A stretch of DNA of 64,000 nt, from the NCBI RefSeq assembly GCF_000153105.1, contig NZ_CH672377.1, positions 1,272,405 through 1,336,404 of the forward strand, given 5' to 3'. Each line of letters begins with the position of its first letter. Position 1 is the stretch's first letter. The notes beneath the pieces are model-generated. The model was not told where the DNA came from. It searched no databases and saw nothing but the letters and a program-made list of their open reading frames with translations. The translations under genes and the position numbers were made by a program. The stretch comes from Blastopirellula marina DSM 3645 (GTDB lineage Bacteria; Planctomycetota; Planctomycetia; Pirellulales; Pirellulaceae). This document shows, in pieces, positions 1 to 9,281 of the stretch.

Positions 1-767
<767 letters not shown>

Positions 768-770
768 AAA

Positions 771-873
771 CTGTTAGATGACTCAGGAAGACTCACACTT
801 CCTTCTAGCGACGCTTACTTCGGTAAGCGGCGTGGATCGAAAGATCTGCGTCTGTTCAATAGACATCTAACGG
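771..873 (+). other. Folded 16S 3' trailer (closing stem with three or four inner hairpins)
   Basis: CTGTTAGATG at 771-780 pairs with CATCTAACGG at 864-873 (10 bp, one G-U). Inside are AGGAAG/CTTCCT (785-790/798-803), CGCTTAC-TTCG-GTAAGCG (812-829, a UUCG tetraloop), GATC-GAAA-GATC (835-846, a GNRA tetraloop), and a weak TCT/AGA arm around GTTCAAT (851-863). The arrangement resembles a multibranch RNA domain. It lies between the mature 16S end and the terminator, so it is most likely a processing or stability structure in the pre-rRNA. It does not fit a tRNA, because the arms lack tRNA spacing. Confidence 0.55.
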
Positions 874-921
874 TGGGACAGTCTCATACCGCTTAACAAG
901 GTCACAACCATTTTTTATACG

Positions 922-957
922 AAGCTCGCGATAGTTTTTTCTATCGCGAGCTTTTTT
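922..957 (+). terminator. Intrinsic terminator of the 16S transcript
   Basis: A perfect 13-bp stem, AAGCTCGCGATAG (922-934) and CTATCGCGAGCTT (941-953), encloses a TTTTTT loop and is followed by a T run to 957. It ends the single-gene rRNA transcript. The stretch 958-1131 before panB shows no further gene or clear signal. Confidence 0.93.
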
Positions 958-1131
958 CGTGCGCGCATCTCAAATGCTCATCCCTGCGATGGACGCCGTT
1001 GCAGCGAACCTAACGTCAATCACGCGACTCTTGCCGGAGCGGCGGTTGCCTGCGTAGGTCCTCGCCGCGACAATCGAAGTACGTCGCACCCAAGCGTCGG
1101 CAAGCAATCTCTAGGAAAGTTGACCCCGCGA

Positions 1132-1941
1132 ATGTCCTCTCACAAACCTGCATCGGATCGCATCACCGTCCCCAAGTTCGTCGCGATGAAACGGGACGGC
1201 AAAAAAATCTCAATGCTAACCGCTTACGATCACACGATGGCGCAGTTGCTCGACGAAGCAGGCGTCGATTCGATCCTGGTAGGCGATAGTCTTTCGATGG
1301 TCGTCCAAGGACACGATACGACTTTGCCGGTGACGCTCGACGAAATGATTTACCACGCCAAAATGGTGGCTCGCGCAGTCCACCGCGCCTTGGTGATCGT
1401 GGATTTGCCGTTTCCCAGTTTTCATCTCGGCGTTTACAGCGCGATCGAAAGCGCTGGCCGCATTTTAAAAGAGACCGGCGCCCAAGCGGTCAAGCTGGAA
1501 GGGGGAGTCGAACAGGCCGAAGTGATCGCGGGGCTCGTTTCGGCAGGCATTCCCGTCATGGCCCATGTCGGACTTCGTCCGCAATTGGTCATGCAAATGG
1601 GGGGCTACAAAGTGCAGCGTGACGAAGAGCAACTGCTGGCCGACGCCTTGGCGGCGCAAAACGCCGGAGCGTTTGGCATGGTGCTCGAGTGCGTTCCGCG
1701 CAGCGCCGCCGCAAAAATATCGGCCGAGTTAACGATTCCGACCATCGGTATCGGCGCCGGCGCCGGCTGCGACGGTCAGGTTCTCGTCGTCAACGACATG
1801 TTAGGGCTGACCGGCGGGTACGTGCCAAAGTTTGTGAAAGCCTACGCCGACTTGCGCGGGCAAATCACCACCGCCGCCCGGCAGTACTGTGAAGAAGTCC
1901 GCGGCGGAGCATTTCCGGCCGACGAACATAGTTTCAAATAA
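1132..1941 (+). CDS. panB: 3-methyl-2-oxobutanoate hydroxymethyltransferase (PanB)
   Basis: This cytoplasmic enzyme transfers a hydroxymethyl group from methylene-tetrahydrofolate to 2-oxoisovalerate to give ketopantoate, the first committed step of pantothenate (CoA) synthesis. The 269-aa product has family length and motifs: MLTAYD near residue 28, the metal-binding [10 protein letters not shown] near 51, KLEGG near 121, and [14 protein letters not shown] near 206. An in-frame TTG lies at 1120, but AGGAAAG at 1113-1119 directly abuts it and is better placed (12 nt) for the ATG at 1132, so I chose that start. The next gene starts about 55 bases downstream on the same strand, so co-transcription is possible. 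There is no functional link to it, and no other pan gene is nearby. Confidence 0.95.
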   Translation: MSSHKPASDRITVPKFVAMKRDGKKISMLTAYDHTMAQLLDEAGVDSILVGDSLSMVVQGHDTTLPVTLDEMIYHAKMVARAVHRALVIVDLPFPSFHLGVYSAIESAGRILKETGAQAVKLEGGVEQAEVIAGLVSAGIPVMAHVGLRPQLVMQMGGYKVQRDEEQLLADALAAQNAGAFGMVLECVPRSAAAKISAELTIPTIGIGAGAGCDGQVLVVNDMLGLTGGYVPKFVKAYADLRGQITTAARQYCEEVRGGAFPADEHSFK

Positions 1942-1997
1942 TTTCAGCAGTCGCGGGCAGCGTTTCCTTGTCGTCACCTGCTCCGTCGGAGATCAAA

Positions 1998-4064
1998 ATG
2001 GCGAATCGCCTGACTCACGAATCGAGTCCCTATTTACTGCAACATGCCGCCAACCCGGTTGATTGGCGACCTTGGGACCAAGCGGCGATCGCCGAGGCGG
2101 TCGAAGCGGATAAGCCCATTTTTCTCTCTATCGGCTACTCCGCTTGTCACTGGTGTCATGTGATGGAGCACGAGAGTTTTGAAAATCAGGAAATCGCCGA
2201 TTATCTAAACGAGCATTTTGTCTCGATCAAGGTCGACCGCGAAGAGCGTCCTGACCTGGATCAGATATATATGAACGCGGTGCAGATGCTGACCGGTCGC
2301 GGCGGATGGCCGATGTCGGTCTTTTTGACGCCGCAGCTCAAACCGTTCTTCGGCGGCACCTACTGGCCGCCGACGCCGCGCGGCGGGATGCCCGGCTTTG
2401 ACCAGGTGCTGAAAGCCGTCATGGATGCTTGGGAAAATCGTCGCGCGATCGCCCTGGAACAGTCTGAGAAATTCGCAGAGCGTTTGCAAGAGATCGGCCA
2501 GGCCGAAGACTCTGGCGAACAGATCGACCTGCATTTGCTGGACGACGCGTACAAGTATCTCGAATCGATCTACGATTTTCGACACGGCGGTTTCGGCGGT
2601 GCGCCGAAATTCCCCCACACCATGGATATCGAAGTTTGCCTCCGCTACAGTCGCCGCCAACCAAGTAGTCGCGCCCTGGAAATGGCGATCCACAATTTGG
2701 ATCAAATGGCCCGCGGCGGAATTTACGACCATCTGGGCGGCGGGTTTGCTCGCTACTCGGTCGATGCGCGTTGGCTCGTTCCCCATTTTGAAAAAATGCT
2801 GTACGACAATGCGCTCCTCGCCGGAGTTTACATTGATGGCTATCGCGCCACCGGCCGCGAAGACTTCGCGCGCGTCGCGCGAGAGACTTGCGACTACGTC
2901 CTCCACTATCTGACCGATGAAGCAGGCGGCTTCCAAAGTACCGAAGACGCCGACAGTGAAGGGGAGGAAGGGAAGTTCTACGTCTGGACTCCACAAGAAA
3001 TTGTAGACATTCTCGGAGAAGGGGAGGGGCGTCGCTTTTGTGAGATTTTCGACGTCAGCGAGTCTGGCAACTTCGAAGGCAAAAATATTCTGAACCTGCC
3101 CCAGTCGATCGAAGATTGGGGCGCCGCATCCAATCTCGACGTTGTCGAACTTCGCCGCGAGCTTGATGTCGCTCGCCAACAACTTTTGCAGGTTCGCGAC
3201 AAGCGTATCCGGCCCGCCAAGGATGACAAAGTCCTTGTCAGCTGGAATGGCCTGATGATCGACAGCTTGGCCAGAGCGGCAGGCGCTTTGAGTGAACCCA
3301 AGTATCTAATCGCGGCCGAGCGAGCCGCCGATTTTGTGTTCGACAAGATGATCGATGACTCGGGGCGGCTGTTGCATTCGTATCGCCACGGCGTCGCCAA
3401 GCTGGCGGCCTATCTCGACGACTACGCGAATCTCGCCAACGCTTGCATTTCGCTGTACGAAGCAAGTTTCGCCGAGCGGTGGCTGAAGCGCGCGATCGAG
3501 CTGACAAATCTAATGATGCGTCACTTTGGCGATCCCGTGGGCGGCGGCTACTACTTTACGGCTGACGACCACGAAAAGCTGATCGCGCGCAACAAAGACT
3601 TGTATGACAATAGCGTGCCGAGCGGCAATTCGATGGCGGCGGTCGTTCTGCTGCGGCTGAGCGCCTTGTTGGGAAATACCGAACTGCTGGACGAAGCCGT
3701 GACCACGATCCGCGTCGCCGCGCCGCTGATGAAAAAACATCCGACGGCGACTGGCCAGATGTTAGCGGCGGTCGATCGTTATTTGGGACCGGCTCGAGAA
3801 GTCGTGATTTTTGGAAATGCCGATTCTGGCGCAACCCACGAGTTTTTAGCGGAACTACGTCGCAGCTATACCCCCAATAGCGCTATCGCCTGCGTTTCAT
3901 CCGAGAAGGCATTGCCTAGTGGCTCGCCGCTGGCTCCGATCTTTGCGGGGAAGGGCCCGTTGCCCGAGGCCGACGGAACTGTCTATGTCTGCGAGAATTT
4001 CGCCTGCCAACGACCGGTTACGGCCGCCGAAGCGATCGCCGATCTGCGGCAATCGCCTGCATGA
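1998..4064 (+). CDS. YyaL/DUF255-family thioredoxin-domain protein
   Basis: This 688-aa protein matches the YyaL (spermatogenesis-associated protein 20-like) family. An N-terminal thioredoxin-like DUF255 domain carries a CHWC motif at residues 50-53 in the signature [15 protein letters not shown]. It is followed by a long alpha/alpha-barrel region like that of N-acylglucosamine 2-epimerases (for example [10 protein letters not shown]). The in-vivo role of the family is not settled; a redox or sugar-related role is inferred. There is no signal peptide, so it should be cytoplasmic. The start is the ATG at 1998, six bases after GGAG at 1988-1991. An upstream in-frame TTG at 1968 would add ten residues but has no ribosome site. 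Confidence 0.9.
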   Translation: MANRLTHESSPYLLQHAANPVDWRPWDQAAIAEAVEADKPIFLSIGYSACHWCHVMEHESFENQEIADYLNEHFVSIKVDREERPDLDQIYMNAVQMLTGRGGWPMSVFLTPQLKPFFGGTYWPPTPRGGMPGFDQVLKAVMDAWENRRAIALEQSEKFAERLQEIGQAEDSGEQIDLHLLDDAYKYLESIYDFRHGGFGGAPKFPHTMDIEVCLRYSRRQPSSRALEMAIHNLDQMARGGIYDHLGGGFARYSVDARWLVPHFEKMLYDNALLAGVYIDGYRATGREDFARVARETCDYVLHYLTDEAGGFQSTEDADSEGEEGKFYVWTPQEIVDILGEGEGRRFCEIFDVSESGNFEGKNILNLPQSIEDWGAASNLDVVELRRELDVARQQLLQVRDKRIRPAKDDKVLVSWNGLMIDSLARAAGALSEPKYLIAAERAADFVFDKMIDDSGRLLHSYRHGVAKLAAYLDDYANLANACISLYEASFAERWLKRAIELTNLMMRHFGDPVGGGYYFTADDHEKLIARNKDLYDNSVPSGNSMAAVVLLRLSALLGNTELLDEAVTTIRVAAPLMKKHPTATGQMLAAVDRYLGPAREVVIFGNADSGATHEFLAELRRSYTPNSAIACVSSEKALPSGSPLAPIFAGKGPLPEADGTVYVCENFACQRPVTAAEAIADLRQSPA

Positions 4065-4165
4065 ACCGCAAGCGAAGGGGCGTGTCCCGATCGAGGATCA
4101 GAATCTAAAATAAGCGATTCGATCCGCAATAATTCCTTTCTTCGACGCCCATAGGTAGACCAGCT

Positions 4166-5437
4166 ATGCCGACCGTGCCGCAATTTAAGACGTTTCGCAC
4201 CGAAATCGCCGGAGTCCCGGTTCTCGATTTGGCGGCGAAATACGGCACTCCCACCTTCGTCTACGACGCCGCGAAGATTGTGGAACGAATCGAGGATTTG
4301 CGGGCGTTCGACGTGATTCGCTACGCTCAAAAGGCTTGTTCCAATTTGGCGATTCTCGATCTGATGCGCAAGAACGGCGTGATGGTCGATGCGGTCAGCG
4401 CCTGGGAAATCCGTCGCGCCTTGGCGGCCGGTTACGGCGCCAAGGGAGAACCGGCGCCGCTTGTCTACACCGCCGATATCTTTGATCACGAAGCGCTGGC
4501 CCTTTGCGTTGAACATGGACTGCACGTCAATTGCGGCTCGCCTGACATGATCGCCCAGTTGGGCGAAGCGGCGCCGGGAAGCGAGATCACGTTGCGGATC
4601 AATCCTGGTTTTGGTCATGGTCATAGCCAAAAGACCAACACCGGCGGCCAACAATCGAAGCACGGCATCTGGCACGAGCAACTCCACGAGTGTTTGCTGA
4701 TCGCCGATCAGCACGGCGTCCGCGTGACCGGACTGCACATGCATATCGGATCGGGCACCGACCTGGAGCATTTGGCCCAAGTTTGCGGTTCGATGGAGAA
4801 AGCGGCGCTCGAAGTAGGACGGACGATCACCACGATCAGCGCCGGTGGCGGCTTGCCGATTCCGTACAACGCTTCCCAAACCTATGTCGATCTTGATCAG
4901 TACTTCGAGCTGTGGAACGGCGTCCGCAAACGACTGCAAGACTCGTTCGGACACACGGTCTCGCTAGAAATCGAACCAGGCCGCTATCTATCAGCGGAGT
5001 CCGGATTCTTACTGGCCGAAATTCGCGCCATCAAAACGATGGGCGAGAACAAGTTTTACGTGGTCGACGCAGGCTTCAACAACTTGGCGCGGCCAATTCT
5101 ATACGGCTCTTATCATCCCATGTCGATCGCGCTGGCCAGCGGCGAAACGGATGAACGGCCGCATTTGGACGTGGTTGTCGGCGGGCCGCTCTGCGAGTCA
5201 GGCGACATCTTTACGCAGGAAGAGGGCGGTTTTGTCGGAACGCGCAGCTTGCCTGCCGCATCGATCGGCGATTTTCTCGTGATCGAATGCGCAGGAGCAT
5301 ACGGCTTTGTCATGGGATCGAATTACAACTCGAAACCCTTGGCCGCCGAAGTTTTGATTCGAGACGGCCAGACCCATTTAATCCGCGAGCGTCAGACTTT
5401 CGAGAATCTAATCGCAGGCGAGCATATCCCTGGCTAG
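4166..5437 (+). CDS. lysA: Diaminopimelate decarboxylase (LysA)
   Basis: This PLP enzyme of fold type III decarboxylates meso-diaminopimelate to L-lysine, the last step of lysine synthesis. The 423-aa product shows the PLP-binding lysine K56 in RYAQKACSN, HMHIGSG near 191, a glycine-rich GGGLP phosphate loop, EPGRY near 270, the GPLCESGD block with the catalytic cysteine, and a C-terminal GAYGFVMGSNYN. Carboxynorspermidine decarboxylase is a close relative, but the GPLCESGD and EPGRY context favours LysA. A weak AGGTAG lies about ten bases before the ATG. It stands between a YyaL gene and a convergent HAD gene, with no other lysine gene in sight. Confidence 0.9.
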   Translation: MPTVPQFKTFRTEIAGVPVLDLAAKYGTPTFVYDAAKIVERIEDLRAFDVIRYAQKACSNLAILDLMRKNGVMVDAVSAWEIRRALAAGYGAKGEPAPLVYTADIFDHEALALCVEHGLHVNCGSPDMIAQLGEAAPGSEITLRINPGFGHGHSQKTNTGGQQSKHGIWHEQLHECLLIADQHGVRVTGLHMHIGSGTDLEHLAQVCGSMEKAALEVGRTITTISAGGGLPIPYNASQTYVDLDQYFELWNGVRKRLQDSFGHTVSLEIEPGRYLSAESGFLLAEIRAIKTMGENKFYVVDAGFNNLARPILYGSYHPMSIALASGETDERPHLDVVVGGPLCESGDIFTQEEGGFVGTRSLPAASIGDFLVIECAGAYGFVMGSNYNSKPLAAEVLIRDGQTHLIRERQTFENLIAGEHIPG

Positions 5438-5456
5438 GTCGCTGAAGACCACCAAG

Positions 5457-5507
5457 CTCGCGTCAGCAAATATCATGGGTACGGCTTGGATCGCCTGCTG
5501 ACGCGAG
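5457..5507. terminator. 12-bp inverted repeat between convergent genes
   Basis: CTCGCGTCAGCA (5457-5468) and TGCTGACGCGAG (5496-5507) are perfect inverted copies with a 27-base centre. They lie between the ends of lysA (+) and the HAD gene (-). Lack of a T run makes this an atypical bidirectional terminator or a small dispersed palindrome; only the symmetry is certain. Confidence 0.45.
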
Positions 5508-5512
5508 TCAAT

Positions 5513-5533
5513 GCGGCGCAAATTATGCGCCGC
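5513..5533 (-). terminator. Hairpin over the stop codon of the HAD gene
   Basis: GCGGCGCA (5513-5520), loop AATTA, and TGCGCCGC (5526-5533) form a perfect GC-rich hairpin. It overlaps the TAA of the minus-strand gene (5523-5525). No T tract follows on either strand. A role in transcript ending or 3' stability is inferred. Confidence 0.35.
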
Positions 5534-6383
5534 GGGCAGCCGCGTACATCGAACGCTCGCTCTCTTCCATCGGATGCGGCGTGATGCCGTGATCCCATGC
5601 CGGAAGCATCGCATCATTTTCGATGTCTTCGATCAAATCGACGACCGAGTTAATCACGCGATCAGGTCGAAATGCATAGGACGGCAAATCTTCGGCGCGC
5701 GAACCGCCGCTAAGCGTCAACGTCGCGTAGTAGCCCATCTGCACAGCGCCCAAGATATCGGTTTCCATCGTGTCGCCTATCATCACGGTTTCCCACGAGC
5801 GAACACCGAGTTCCCATTGCGCCGAACGCATCATCACCGGACTCGGTTTACCGACGCTAAACGCGGTCTTACCTGTCGCTTTCTCGATGAACGAAACGGT
5901 CGCACCACAACCGCTGCGTGTGCCAGACTTGGTTGGGCAGTTCGGGTCAAGATTGGTCGCGATCAATTGCGCGCCATCGAGCACCATCTGCACCGCCGCA
6001 TCCAACATCTCAAGCGTGATCGAACGCGCTTCGCCGACGACCACATAGTCTGGCGCATGATCGACAATTGCGTAGCCATTGCGATGCAGCGCATTGTGCA
6101 GTCCCCCTTCGCCGATCACGAACGCTGTTCCACCAGGCTTTTGCTTGGCCAAAAATCGAGCGGTCGCCATCGCACAGGTGAAGATGCGGTCTTCGTCGAC
6201 ATCAATTCCCATGCGAAACAACTTGGCCGCGACGTCGCGACGCGTGCGCTGGCTGTTGTTGGTTAGGAATAAAAAGGGTATCTGCTTCTTTTTCAGTGTT
6301 GCGATAAAGCGATCAGCGCCGTCAATCAGCTGACTGCCGCGATAAATAACGCCATCCATGTCAATCAAAAATCCAAGGCCCAT
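5523..6383 (-). CDS. HAD-superfamily IIA phosphatase (NagD-like)
   Basis: This predicted cytoplasmic phosphatase of 286 aa belongs to the HAD-IIA (NagD / 4-nitrophenylphosphatase) group. Motif I is DMDGV (D8 nucleophile, D10), motif II LTNNS near 40, motif III the lysine in GKPSPVM, and motif IV GDTMETDI. A C2-type cap separates motifs II and III, as in family members that hydrolyse nucleotides or sugar phosphates; the substrate cannot be told. AAGGA lies nine bases before the ATG at 6383, while an upstream ATG at 6392 overlaps that site, so 6383 is preferred. It converges on lysA. Confidence 0.88.
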   Translation of the reverse strand: MGLGFLIDMDGVIYRGSQLIDGADRFIATLKKKQIPFLFLTNNSQRTRRDVAAKLFRMGIDVDEDRIFTCAMATARFLAKQKPGGTAFVIGEGGLHNALHRNGYAIVDHAPDYVVVGEARSITLEMLDAAVQMVLDGAQLIATNLDPNCPTKSGTRSGCGATVSFIEKATGKTAFSVGKPSPVMMRSAQWELGVRSWETVMIGDTMETDILGAVQMGYYATLTLSGGSRAEDLPSYAFRPDRVINSVVDLIEDIENDAMLPAWDHGITPHPMEESERSMYAAARGA

Positions 6384-6809
6384 CGTTCTCATTCCTTGTT
6401 AAGTCGAACCGGTAAGCAAAAGGTCGGACCAGACTACGTTAGGCAATTGACATGCCAAACCGACAAGGCGACCGCTCTCCACCTAATTACCATCTAACGG
6501 ATTGGTTTAGGTGAAGATGTCGGGCACTGCTTAATTCATGCGCAGTGATGACGGCGGCGAGTTTCGCATTATGTGGATGCGAGCTAGCACGGCGTTTCGC
6601 ACGTTATGCGCGGCTATCTTGCGTTTCATTGCGCACGGGTCGCCATCCTGTACCGAGAAAGTCGTTTTGGCCTATGAAAAACTACCGGAACTAACGCAGA
6701 ACTTCGGGCATTGATTTCTGACAGGTTTCGCTGGCCCTACAGCACGTAGTCGCCCAGAGGTATAATTGGCTGTTTCCATCTCTCTTTCGGCAGAAAAGCA
6801 AATAGCGCC
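6384..6809. other. Divergent intergenic region between HAD gene and nadA
   Basis: About 425 bases without a supportable gene separate two divergently transcribed genes. The only signals I noted are a TATAAT before nadA and a weak hairpin CACTGC/GCAGTG (6525-6530/6542-6547). No riboswitch, tRNA or repeat was recognised. Confidence 0.6.
6761..6766 (+). promoter_or_regulatory. Candidate -10 element for nadA
   Basis: A perfect TATAAT lies 43 bases before the nadA ATG. The region 16-18 bases upstream (around 6737-6743, CTACAGC) is a poor -35, so this is a -10 match only. Confidence 0.3.
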
Positions 6810-7946
6810 ATGACGACGACGCTTGAGACTCCGGCATTCGACTTTGCTCCTTATCGCTCGCTCAGCAATGAAGAGCTGACGGATCGCATCAACGCGGTCC
6901 GCCGCAAGCAGGGAAGTCGCCTGATGATCTTGGGGCATCACTATCAACAGGATGAAGTGATTGCGCAGTCCGACTTGCGCGGCGACAGTTATCAATTAAG
7001 CAAGATGGCGGCCGACAGCGGCGATTGTCGCCACATCGTCTTCTGCGGCGTTCACTTTATGGCCGAGACCGCCGACATCTTGGCGAATCGTCCCGAGAAG
7101 ATCGCGGCGCGCGACGGACATCGCGTCGATGTGATTTTGCCCGACATGGCGGCCGGTTGTTCGATGGCCGACATGGCGGCGATCGATCAGGTCGAAAATG
7201 CGTGGGAAGATCTGGGCGAATTGATCGACACCAATGACATCACGCCGGTCACTTACATCAATTCGGCCGCCAGCTTAAAGTCGTTTGTCGGTCGACATGG
7301 GGGCATCGTCTGCACGTCCAGCAACGCTGCGTCGGTTCTGAAATGGGCGTTCGCACGCACTAGTCGCGTGCTCTTCTTCCCCGATCAACATCTCGGCCGC
7401 AATACGGCGCAGACCATGGGGATCCCCAACGATCAGATGCCGGTCTGGAATCCGTACGACTTGGAGTTTGGCGGCAATACCGCCGAGGCGATTCGAAACT
7501 CGAAAGTGATCCTATGGAAAGGACACTGCAGCGTTCATCAGATGTTCAAGAAGGAGCATGTCGCGGCGTTTCGGCGCGATTACCCCGGGATTCAGATTTT
7601 GGTCCATCCCGAATGCATGCAGGAAGTCAACGAAATCGCCGACGTGTCCGGTTCGACCGGAAAAATTATCGAGACCGTTCGCAATGCGCCCGCCGGAACC
7701 AAATGGGCGATCGGCACCGAACTCCATCTAGTGAATCGTCTAAAGCAAGAGCACCCGGAACAAGAGATTCACTTTCTTTCGCCGGTCGTCTGCATGTGCG
7801 CCACGATGTATCGGATCGACCTGGCGCATCTTTGCTGGAGCCTGGAAAATCTGGATGCAGGAACTCCGGTAAACGTCGTGCGGGTAGATGACGAAACGTC
7901 GCAGTGGTCGCGCACGGCGCTCGAAAGAATGCTGAGCGTCACGTAG
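6810..7946 (+). CDS. nadA: Quinolinate synthase A (NadA)
   Basis: This [4Fe-4S] enzyme condenses iminoaspartate with dihydroxyacetone phosphate to quinolinate, the second step of de novo NAD synthesis. The 378-aa product carries GHHYQ at 42-46, CGVHFMAETADI near 79-90, CTSSNA at 168-173, GHCSVH at 238-243, HPECM near 266 and VVCMCATM near 326. Likely cluster ligands by family position are C117 (AAGCSMAD), C240 (GHC) and C328 or C330. nadB and nadC are not in the window. No strong Shine-Dalgarno precedes the ATG. The 206 bases that follow, before the HlyD gene, show nothing recognisable. Confidence 0.96.
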   Translation: MTTTLETPAFDFAPYRSLSNEELTDRINAVRRKQGSRLMILGHHYQQDEVIAQSDLRGDSYQLSKMAADSGDCRHIVFCGVHFMAETADILANRPEKIAARDGHRVDVILPDMAAGCSMADMAAIDQVENAWEDLGELIDTNDITPVTYINSAASLKSFVGRHGGIVCTSSNAASVLKWAFARTSRVLFFPDQHLGRNTAQTMGIPNDQMPVWNPYDLEFGGNTAEAIRNSKVILWKGHCSVHQMFKKEHVAAFRRDYPGIQILVHPECMQEVNEIADVSGSTGKIIETVRNAPAGTKWAIGTELHLVNRLKQEHPEQEIHFLSPVVCMCATMYRIDLAHLCWSLENLDAGTPVNVVRVDDETSQWSRTALERMLSVT

Positions 7947-8152
7947 TTCTCGCGCTGGCGCAGCAGCGCCGGGACGCATAGAATTCGTACAATCGGCACG
8001 ACCTGCCCAACGGCTCGTAAACATTCGCCGCTAGAAATCCCCGGCGACATTGCGCGTGTGATGGTTCCTCGTCGAGTGTTAGAGTTGCCGACGCTTCAAC
8101 GTATCGGCCGCTGGGCCGAACGGCAACTTTCACATCGTCAGCGAATGCCGCC

Positions 8153-9277
8153 ATGTCGTCCCGTATCGCGATCATCGCCGTTCTGGTTCTGGTTTTCGGA
8201 TCGCTCTTGGCCTACAGCCAGTTGCGGCACGAGCCGCTAAAGGTCTCTGGATATATCGAAGCGGAGGATATCCGACTCGGTTCGCGGGTCGGCGGACGCA
8301 TTGCAGAAGTCTTGGCCGACGAAGGAGACCGCGTCGAAAAAGGCCAGATCCTCGTTCGCTTGGAACCGTTCGATCTCAACGAGCAGTTGGCCGCCGCCAA
8401 GGCCGAGCAAGACGACAAGCAGGCGATTCTCGACAAGCTGAAGTTCGGGTACCGAGTAGAAGAAGTCGCCCAGGCGAAAGCCAAAACCGATCAGTTGACG
8501 GCGCGACTGAAGAAATTAGTCGACGGCCCGCGTAAACAAGAGATCGACGCGGCGCGAGCAGAGCTAAAAATGGCCTCTTCCCAACTAGAGTTAGCCCAAG
8601 CCAACTTCAAGCGTGAAAAAGAGGTCTTCGAGAAAGGCGCCGGCACGCAGGAGAGTTTTGATCGCGTCGCCGATCTCCTACGTGAGGCCGAAAGCTCCTC
8701 GGTCGTGAGAGAGAACAACCTTTCGCTGTTGGTCGAAGGAACGCGCCAAGAAGAAATTGACGAAGCTCGCGCAGCGCTCGACGAGGCGACGCAGCAGTAC
8801 GAGTTGATGAAATCCGGCTTTCGCACCGAAGATATCGCCCAAGCCGCAGCCGCCGTCGCCGCGGCCACCGCGAATGTAGCCGCGATTCAAAAGCGAATCG
8901 AAGAGTTGGATATCGTCGCCCCCAGCGACGCAATCGTCGAAGCGCTGGAGTTAGAGCCCGGCGATTTGATGGCGCCCAATGCGCCGATGCTAACGTTGAT
9001 CGACCCGAACAAATTGTGGGTGCGCGCTTACGTTCCAGAAAACCATCTGAATATCGAACTTGGTCAGATGTTGCCGATCACCGTCGATAGCTTTGACGGC
9101 GAGTTTCAGGGGGAGATTACTTTCATCGCGCGGAACGCCGAGTTTACGCCTAACAATGTGCAAACGCCGGAAGAACGCTCGAAGCAGGTTTTTCGTATCA
9201 AAGTGACGTTGCTCGATGGGCGCGACAAACTGCGATCGGGTATGGCCGCCGACGTTTGGCTCGAGCCGAGAAAGTAA
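8153..9277 (+). CDS. HlyD/YbhG-type periplasmic adaptor of an ABC exporter
   Basis: This 374-aa membrane-fusion protein should link an inner-membrane ABC exporter to the periplasm. One N-terminal membrane anchor (about residues 5-20) is followed by a biotinyl-lipoyl half (VSGYIEAEDIRLGSRVGGRI), a long alpha-helical hairpin of heptad-rich, Ala/Glu/Lys-rich sequence (about 80-255), the second lipoyl half (VAPSDAIVEALELEPGDLM) and a beta-barrel end (LRSGMAADVWLEP). The helical part contains a repeated phrase, GPRKQEIDAARAEL and GTRQEEIDEARAAL. The ABC gene begins four bases after the stop, so the two form one transcript. The substrate is unknown; YbhG relatives handle drugs and cations. Confidence 0.9.
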   Translation: MSSRIAIIAVLVLVFGSLLAYSQLRHEPLKVSGYIEAEDIRLGSRVGGRIAEVLADEGDRVEKGQILVRLEPFDLNEQLAAAKAEQDDKQAILDKLKFGYRVEEVAQAKAKTDQLTARLKKLVDGPRKQEIDAARAELKMASSQLELAQANFKREKEVFEKGAGTQESFDRVADLLREAESSSVVRENNLSLLVEGTRQEEIDEARAALDEATQQYELMKSGFRTEDIAQAAAAVAAATANVAAIQKRIEELDIVAPSDAIVEALELEPGDLMAPNAPMLTLIDPNKLWVRAYVPENHLNIELGQMLPITVDSFDGEFQGEITFIARNAEFTPNNVQTPEERSKQVFRIKVTLLDGRDKLRSGMAADVWLEPRK

Positions 9278-9281
9278 TCTC

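Noticed and set aside
851-863. T-loop-like GTTCAAT in the 16S trailer, suggesting a tRNA
   Set aside because: The neighbouring arms have no tRNA geometry, and there is no anticodon arm or CCA-type acceptor end.
1120-1131. TTG start at 1120 for panB
   Set aside because: The AGGAAAG sits directly against the TTG; it suits the ATG at 1132 instead.
2205-3182. Long minus-strand open frame inside the YyaL gene
   Set aside because: It is an antisense shadow of a clearly conserved protein; its own translation has no recognisable motif.
3983-4954. Minus-strand open frame over the yyaL-lysA boundary
   Set aside because: It overlaps two well-supported genes in the other direction and has no homology-like features.
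5511-6266. Plus-strand open frame opposite the HAD gene
   Set aside because: The minus strand carries all HAD motifs; the plus frame is a GC-driven shadow.
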